Source: Puffinus mauretanicus (lineage: Eukaryota > Chordata > Aves > Procellariiformes > Procellariidae). Taken from it: a stretch of DNA of 64,000 bases. Below the pieces are notes generated by a model. It worked only from the letters and a program-made list of their open reading frames with translations, made no database searches and was not told where the DNA came from. The stretch spans positions 372,001 to 436,000 of the forward strand of contig JAJKFH010002438.1 of the NCBI GenBank assembly GCA_023333565.1, in the 5' to 3' direction. Positions 58,901-64,000 of this stretch are shown in pieces (the stretch's first letter is position 1; each line of letters starts with the position of its first letter). Made by a program: the position numbers and the translations under genes.

Positions 58901-61900
58901 TTATTGCTTCTTAGATTCTGTCTGTCTCATAATATTAGATCTTCACCATGTAGTAATGAAACTACTATGACTTTTTAAACAAAGATTCTCCAGGATAAAT
59001 GGACCTTCCCTATGCAAGAAAAAATTATCTTTTTGGTTTTGAAAGGGTAAGTGGTAGGGAAGGTTGCATAGTAGAGAAGAACAATATTTAACTCCAAGCT
59101 AGCCACCTCCGTGTTAGTAAACTGACTCAAAGTATTCCCAAAAGAAAGAAAATGTTTCATGTAACGTGAAATCAGTACTTGTGATTGTATCTTTAGGAGG
59201 TCCAAGAGTTAGATTAAAAAAAATAAAAAGGCAAATTTTTACAATTGTGACTGTTAACTGCTCTCATTCAATCGAGAAGAAAGGGATGAAAGCAGACACT
59301 TCCTCTTTCAGAATCTTGGTTTGGAAGTTTCTGCTTGGGCTTTCTGTTTTCACAGTGCTTGGGGTCCAGAAATGTAAGTGTAGAAACTCTGAATTGAGGT
59401 TTACTCTGGCATTTGTTTATTCTTCCACTAGCCTGAGTGCCAGAGCTTGAAGGTAAAAAGAGTAAAGATCAGCTGAGGTGCCGGTGTCAGTGATGAACTG
59501 AGTTGTCCAAGGTCTGAAGATCTTCTTTTCTGGAACTTCAGTGTGTATAAAACACTTTCAGTGTATGTACACTTTCAGTGTATAAAACTCTTCCTTGGAT
59601 AACTACCATGGACTCTTCTGCAATGTTTAATTGTCCATCTCTGCTGAAGAGGGGCTTATTTTTCACCTTCTCACATATCTTAACTCCACTTCCCGGACAT
59701 CAAGCAACTACTTGCTTAGGAAATTAGGAAAAATTTCTTTACTGAAAGAGTGGTCAAGCATTGGAACAGGCTGCCGAGGGAAGTGGTTGAGTCACCATCC
59801 CTGGAAGTATTTAAAAGACGTGTAGATGTGGCACTTAGAATCATAGAATCGTTAAGGTTAGAAAAGACCTCTAAGATCATTGAGTCCAACCGTCAACCCA
59901 ACACCACCATACCCACTAAACCATGTCCCTAAGCGCCTCATCTACACGTCTTTTAAATACTTCCAGGGATGGTGACTCCACCACTTCCCTGGGCAGCCTG
60001 TTCCAAGGCCTGACCACTCTTTCAGTAAAGAAATTTCTCCTAATGTCCAATCTAAACCTCCCTTGGCGCAACTTGAGGCCATTTCCTCTCATCCTATCGC
60101 TAGTTACTTGGGAGAAGAGACCAACACCCACCTCGCTACAACCTCCTTTCAGGTAGTTGTAGAGCGCATGAGGTCTCCCCTCAGCCTCCCTCTTCTCCAG
60201 ACTAAACAACCCCAGTTCCCTCAGCCGCTCCTCATAAGACTTGTGCTCCAGGCCTTCACCAGCTTCGTTGCCCTCTCTGGACACGCTCCAGCACCTCCAT
60301 GTCCTTCTTGTAGTGAGGGGCCCAAACTGAACACAGTATTCGAGGTGCGGCCTCACCAATGCCGAGTACAGGGGCACGATCACCTCCCTGCTCCTGCTGG
60401 CCACACTATTTCTGGATACAGGCCAGGATGCCGCCTTCTTGGCCACCTGGGCACACTGCCGGCTCATGTTCAGCTGGCTGTCGACCAGCACCCCCAGGTC
60501 CTTTTCCTCCGGGCAGCTTTCCAGCCACTCTTCCCCAAGCCTGTAGCGTTGCATGGGGTTGTTGTGGCCGAAGTGCAGGACCCACTTAGGGAGGTGGTTT
60601 AGTGGGCATGGTGGTGTTGGGCTGATGGTTGGACGCAATGATCTTAGAGGTCTTTTCCAAGCTTAATGATTCTATGATTCTACTGGTGTCTATGATTTGA
60701 ACTGAAATCTGAGAATAAGGTCTCCCTGTAATAAATTTCACATTTGATGTTCCACTGTTAGGGTCAGCGTTTGATGAATTAAACTTGATGGTGACCTCTT
60801 CCTTTCATGTTCTTTACTAATGCTGCCCAGAAAAAACATGTGGTAGCAAAAACTGTTTTCAGCTTTCTGCTAGAATGAGTAAAATCCTACCTACCCCACA
60901 GCAATTGAATCTTCTGTGGTTGAGATGCATATGAAGAGTCTTGTGTAGTTGGATAGTCACACTGTCTGTAGGCCTTAATGCTTTGGGATGTACTGAAGGC
61001 CATAAAGTTCTTTCAGATGTTCTAGGGTCTTCACTCAAATGATATCACCAAGATCCATAGCCTTCTTAGGCAGCAGAAGAAACCAGAATGGAAAAGTGAA
61101 AACCCAACACTTCAGGAACAGGTGTAGGTAAGGGGTAGAGAGGGGATGCTGTGTTGGCTCTCTCTTGCAGTAGTTAACTTTGGTTTTCTGTGATGCCTTT
61201 TAAAGAAGTCTCTGCATTAGAACTGTATAAAACCCAGTGCTGCCATTTCACTGGTTGATTACACCTCTACTCTCTTCCAGGTGTACTTGCACCTCCAAAA
61301 GTCTCTTCAGGCTTGAAACCATTATCCCATAGCTAGAATGTAGAATTGGTTTTAATAAGAAACTACGTCAATCCGCGTAGTGATTTTGATCTGCAGAGGA
61401 TCGAATCTGCATTCTGAGGAAGCTGTGATCAGATTCATCAATGGAGTACAATCTCTAGTTTCAAAACATTGAAATGCTAGATGATACTCATTCTGGTATT
61501 TCTAGCCTTTTTGGAAACCTGGGTTGAACGCCACAGTAGTCTCCCCTCCCCTTCCAAACTTTTTTTATTTACAACATTTATTTGCAGTTTTGAAATATAA
61601 CTAAGAACTTAGGTTTTATTTCCTTCCAAAAGCTTTTATTACTTTTATATCATAGAATCATAGAATAGTTTGGATTGGAAGGGACCTTTAAAGGTCATCT
61701 AGTCCAACCCCCCTGCTGTGGGCAGGGACATCTTCAACTAGATCAGGTTGCCCAGAGCCCCATCCAACCTGACCTTGAACGTTTCCAGGGATGGGGCATC
61801 CACCACCTCTCTGGGCAGCCTGTTCCAGTGTTTCACCACCCTCATTGTAAACTAAATGCTTCCATTTTGTTCCTTTTCCACTTTTTTTCTGTCACGTCTG

Positions 61901-62544
61901 TTTTTGTCTCTATTTGGTAAGGTGGCAGTAGGCATAAATCCCAGTTCACCAGCATTTAACTTTCAGCAAAGCGTGTAGAGAGTGCTGTGGTGACGGGCTT
62001 CCTTTTGTTCAGTGGTCGGTGACTTGCTACTGACTGCTGCAGCCTTGCTATAGCCATGGTACTTGCAGTCACCTATACACCGGTGGGTCAATTTTAAGAG
62101 ATTATTGGTCCGTTCCAGGTAGGGGTTACATCAGGCAGTCATGTACAGACGCTGGCTGCTATGACCTTGTGTTAGTGATAAGACTATATACACTCTCAAA
62201 TCATGAAAACAGTAGTCTGAAAGGGGTTAAGGAGTGGATCTGGCTGAAACTGTGTCTGCTCTACCTACTCAATTTAAAAGTTGCAATTTAAAAAGCTTAA
62301 TGAGTTACGGTTTTGATTTTGCTGTTCCTCCAGTGTTTTCTAATGAGACTTCCATCTTCTTCCCTGATGTAGGTTCATGGCGATGCTGCTTTCTCTGGGC
62401 AAGGGATTGTTCCTGAAACACTGACCCTCTCTAATCTACCACATTTCAGAGTTGGTGGGAGCATCCATTTGATTGTTAATAACCAGCTGGGCTATACCAC
62501 TCCTCCAGAGCGAGGAAGATCATCTCTGTACTGTAGTGATATTG
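52297..62544 (+). CDS. DHTKD1: DHTKD1, 2-oxoadipate dehydrogenase E1 (gene-level entry, first six coding exons; apparent frameshift)
   Basis: DHTKD1 is the thiamine-diphosphate E1 subunit of the mitochondrial 2-oxoadipate dehydrogenase complex. It decarboxylates 2-oxoadipate from lysine, hydroxylysine and tryptophan breakdown and passes the glutaryl group to the E2 subunit DLST. Six exons on the plus strand cover about residues 1-388 of some 920. Visible marks: an Arg-rich, acid-poor presequence, the RTERGVYGY start of the mature region, [13 protein letters not shown], the ThDP-domain motif GMPHRGRLN, and [16 protein letters not shown] followed by VNNQLGYTT, the GD...NNQ cofactor-binding region. 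Borders are GT-AG. Exons 1, 2, 4, 5 and 6 fit in phase, but exon 3 lacks one base near 55322-55327, giving a stop at 55364-55366 (codon 155). Everything else looks functional and constrained, so an assembly error or a recent allele is likelier than an old pseudogene. Later exons lie beyond 64000. Confidence 0.95.
52457..54290 (+). other. DHTKD1: DHTKD1 intron 1
   Basis: 1.8 kb. The first 450 bases are the tail of the CpG island. The rest is unique sequence with no recognised element. Confidence 0.88.
54291..54446 (+). CDS. DHTKD1: DHTKD1 exon 2 (residues 54-105)
   Basis: 156 bases encoding [37 protein letters not shown] and [16 protein letters not shown]. This is the N-terminal helical region shared with 2-oxoglutarate dehydrogenase-type E1 proteins. 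The acceptor is tgtttttag and the donor is gtaagt. Confidence 0.95.
54447..55217 (+). other. DHTKD1: DHTKD1 intron 2
   Basis: 771 bases. A partial tandem duplication lies at 54497-54537, close to the donor. Otherwise unique. Confidence 0.9.
54497..54537 (+). repeat. 23-bp unit tandem duplication, partial
   Basis: The 18-mer agagccaaatattgagcg occurs at 54497-54514 and again at 54520-54537, a 23-base period. It is short and recent-looking, with no mismatch. Confidence 0.85.
55218..55428 (+). CDS. DHTKD1: DHTKD1 exon 3, one base short (frameshift)
   Basis: 211 bases, where the phases of exons 2 and 4 require 212. The first part reads [19 protein letters not shown] through SIETSQLSS in frame. 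From about 55324 the family sequence ([15 protein letters not shown] through KLMLESQ) continues in another frame. The entry frame hits TAA at 55364-55366, 62 bases before the donor. The break lies at 55322-55327 in tcttgg, not in a long homopolymer. The acceptor (ttccccccag) and donor (gtacct) are sound. Confidence 0.93.
55429..57221 (+). other. DHTKD1: DHTKD1 intron 3
   Basis: 1.8 kb of unique sequence. Open frames here show no known protein features. Confidence 0.88.
57222..57416 (+). CDS. DHTKD1: DHTKD1 exon 4 (residues 177-241, ThDP domain)
   Basis: 195 bases, 65 codons, encoding [38 protein letters not shown], and [28 protein letters not shown] is the conserved E1 motif lining the thiamine-diphosphate site. 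The acceptor is tttttaatag and the donor is gtaaga. Confidence 0.96.
57417..57736 (+). other. DHTKD1: DHTKD1 intron 4
   Basis: 320 bases, the shortest intron in the window. Nothing recognised. Confidence 0.92.
57737..58006 (+). CDS. DHTKD1: DHTKD1 exon 5 (residues 242-331)
   Basis: 270 bases, 90 codons, encoding [57 protein letters not shown] and ending VICLQ. The NPSHLEAxNPVxxGK segment is typical of the 2-oxoglutarate dehydrogenase E1 family. The acceptor is tttccgtgcag and the donor is gtattt. Confidence 0.96.
58771..58803. repeat. T-run/A-run hairpin
   Basis: Eleven T, then aattt, then seventeen A. The T and A runs can pair as a hairpin with a tiny loop. The length is prone to replication slippage and sequencing error. 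Confidence 0.8.
59723..59838 (+). mobile_element. Outer CR1, left piece (split by a later CR1)
   Basis: Plus-orientation CR1 end: attaggaaaaatttctttac, 'ggaacaggctgccgagggaa', 'aagtatttaaaagacgtgta', stopping at cacttag. The logical continuation resumes at 60590. The left border is the 5' truncation point. Confidence 0.88.
59832..59838 (+). repeat. 7-bp target-site duplication, left copy (cacttag)
   Basis: The cacttag at the left edge of the inserted CR1 matches 60583-60589 at its right edge. In the CR1 family this word occurs once, at this point of the 3' region. Confidence 0.8.
59839..60582 (-). mobile_element. Inner CR1, 744 bp, inserted into another CR1
   Basis: Minus-orientation CR1 with its tail at the left (aatcatagaatcgttaaggt). 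It carries the C-terminal part of the reverse-transcriptase [37 protein letters not shown], then LREL and [13 protein letters not shown] near the natural stop. An open minus-strand frame covers 59916-60638, but its middle is out of the family frame in places, so small indels are present. It is 5'-truncated, with flanking cacttag duplications. It looks much younger than the CR1s in UPF2. Confidence 0.92.
60583..60589 (+). repeat. 7-bp target-site duplication, right copy (cacttag)
   Basis: Pairs with 59832-59838. Confidence 0.8.
60590..60681 (+). mobile_element. Outer CR1, right piece and tail
   Basis: Continues the interrupted plus-orientation CR1: 'ggtttagtgggcatggtggt', 'caatgatcttagaggtcttt' and the tail attctatgattcta. 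Joined to the left piece it makes a CR1 3' end of about 210 bases. Confidence 0.88.
61651..61853 (-). mobile_element. CR1 LINE 3'-end fragment
   Basis: catagaatcatagaatagtt then 'ggattggaagggaccttta', 'gtgggcagggacatcttcaa' and 'cctctctgggcagcctgttc'. Close to the avian consensus. It lies in DHTKD1 intron 5, antisense to the gene. Confidence 0.92.
62373..62544 (+). CDS. DHTKD1: DHTKD1 exon 6 (residues 332-388); last exon in window
   Basis: 172 bases encoding [56 protein letters not shown] plus one base. HGDAAF and NNQLGYTT form the GD...N motif that holds Mg2+ and the diphosphate of the cofactor. The acceptor is ccctgatgtag and the donor is gtatgt. Confidence 0.96.
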
Positions 62545-64000
62545 GTATGTATAGTTGAATCAGAAGGAAGATTGCCTGCTGTGTCAGAAAGGATTTTTAA
62601 CTCCAGTGTGAATATATGCTATTCTATGGGCTTTTTATAGCAAGTGCCTGTCAACTCTAGGGAGTTAGACTAATATATCTCCATTTTCATGATAGAGTAG
62701 AAATTAAAATTATTACCTCCTACTAGCAAAAATTTAGATGCCAAAAGTATGCCCTCCCCCATCTGCTTTATGGCAAATACTAAATATCAAGGGAAAATCT
62801 TGTCACATTTTACAGGATGTTATAAAGTATTTGCAAGATTATTGTGAAGGCTGTAACTCATTTAATTTCTGCCATGTCATTGACAGCTTTTAAAAATGTA
62901 TTGTGGTGGAGTGTATAATAGATGTGTTTTAAGTATATCTTGTTAAATTTAATAAAAATCATTCCAGTGTGTTTTCTGAGCAAGATTTATAAGTCAGATA
63001 CTCCTTCATTTTTCAGTTTTTTTTGTTGTTGGGTGAACTGTTGAGCTTTTAATTGAAAGATGAGTCTCATGCTGTTTCTAAGCTTAAACTAGAAGTCTGT
63101 TGTTTTGAGCTGGTCTTTCTTAGTGATAAACAGATGTATTATAATCAGCAGGATCAGAGACATAGTATTTAGTTCCCTTGTGTATGTCTCCTAGAATTAA
63201 AAATATATTAATATATGTTTTTCAGACTTAACATCATGTTTGTGTTTGTCTTATGGTTTCATCAAACCGAACAGGTAGATTCATTAAATCTGATAAGGTA
63301 GATAGCATATGTTAATACTTCTTCCCTGGGCTGGTTTTGTCTTGTGGGGTTTTTGGTTTTGTTTCTGTTTTTTCCCTGCATCCTTAGTTTTCCTTTCTTC
63401 TTACCTGGTCAGTGAGGAGGGGGCGTGTTACCCATTTGAGCTTCAGGATTTTGCTAGGGAGGGAAACTTGACACGGGTCAGGAATGGCTGAAGCATCTTA
63501 ATTTTCCAGAATTTGGGCAGATAAAGTACAAGAGGAGCACTCTGTTGCTGGGAAGATTTGCAGCCAAATTGTTATACAGAAGAGGGTGTTAAGACGTTTG
63601 AATTTTGCAGTGTTCTCTTTAATGAAGAGACCTTTCTGCCTGGAGGAGCAGGCGTAGCAGGATAGAATGACTACTAACACGGGAGAAGATTGTTTCTGGC
63701 CTGTATGAATTCCTAGTAGTGATAGCTTAGGATAAGAAGGAAACAAAACTCATTTTTTGTTTGAAAGAGAAGCGATCAAATAGTTCTCTCCCATTCCCCG
63801 GAGACTTCCACCCAGATTGAGAAGATGTAGGAACTGTGTATAGAAAATCCTCTGGGAATTTAGTGCTGGTAAAGTAGTTGTGCTCAAACTGTGACAAATA
63901 CAACAGGTTGGGCTAATTGCACTTATTCTTGGGGAAGACTCCTACTCCTTACCCCAGGTCTCATCACAAAAAGCATCTTTTGTAGATTTGTTTTTGTTAA
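62545..64000 (+). other. DHTKD1: DHTKD1 intron 6, partial
   Basis: 1.46 kb to the window edge. I searched for the next expected exon (about residue 389 on) and did not find it. No recognised repeat. Confidence 0.8.

Larger units (their letters stand above)
58007..62372 (+). other. DHTKD1: DHTKD1 intron 5
   Basis: 4.4 kb. It holds a T-run/A-run hairpin at 58771-58803, a nested pair of opposed CR1 elements at 59723-60681 and another CR1 end at 61651-61853. A small doubled word (acactttcagtgtat) lies near 59550-59585. Confidence 0.88.

Noticed and set aside
60063..60602. Open frame of 179 codons on the plus strand
   Set aside because: Shadow of the inner CR1 frame on the minus strand.
1..64000. 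CRISPR arrays, operons, phage or insertion sequences, tRNA or rRNA genes
   Set aside because: None seen. Exon-intron genes and CR1 repeats show a vertebrate chromosome, and no cloverleaf or rRNA text was recognised.

Overview
This is a stretch of vertebrate nuclear DNA, almost certainly from a bird. Two genes are recognisable, split into short GT-AG exons separated by long AT-rich introns. The dominant repeat is the CR1 LINE: the plus strand repeatedly shows the 'catagaatca' tail followed by 'ggttggaagggacct'. There is also a 541-bp solo LTR of avian endogenous-retrovirus type. The species cannot be fixed from the sequence alone.

Left two-thirds (1 to about 47,150, minus strand): UPF2, a core factor of nonsense-mediated mRNA decay. 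Fifteen consecutive coding exons (called exons 2-16, assuming one non-coding first exon) join in phase to give residues 1-1057. The start codon is at 41291-41289. The last exon seen is the start of the acidic tail. About the last 200 residues, including the UPF1-binding region, lie beyond position 1. The introns hold old CR1 pieces, one solo LTR and a 44-bp exact duplication. A CpG island at about 46,350-47,420 is the probable UPF2 promoter and first exon.

Middle (about 47,420-52,100): a 4.7-kb spacer between the two divergent gene starts. I recognise no gene in it. Its main content is a 1.25-kb CR1 fragment with a decayed reverse-transcriptase frame.

Right (about 52,100-64,000, plus strand): the CpG-island promoter and first six coding exons of DHTKD1, the mitochondrial 2-oxoadipate dehydrogenase E1 subunit of lysine and tryptophan breakdown. 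These encode about residues 1-388, and the gene runs off the right edge. Exon 3 is one base short and shifts the frame, which is either a real lesion or an assembly error. Intron 5 holds one CR1 inserted into another in opposite orientation, with a 7-bp target-site duplication.

The head-to-head UPF2/DHTKD1 order agrees with the known human 10p14 arrangement. The genes share no pathway. I found no operon, CRISPR array, RNA gene or undescribed system. The points most worth a second look are the DHTKD1 frameshift, the nested CR1 pair, the solo LTR with a visible TATA box and poly(A) signal, the 44-bp duplication, and a cluster of CRE-like sites at the UPF2 promoter.
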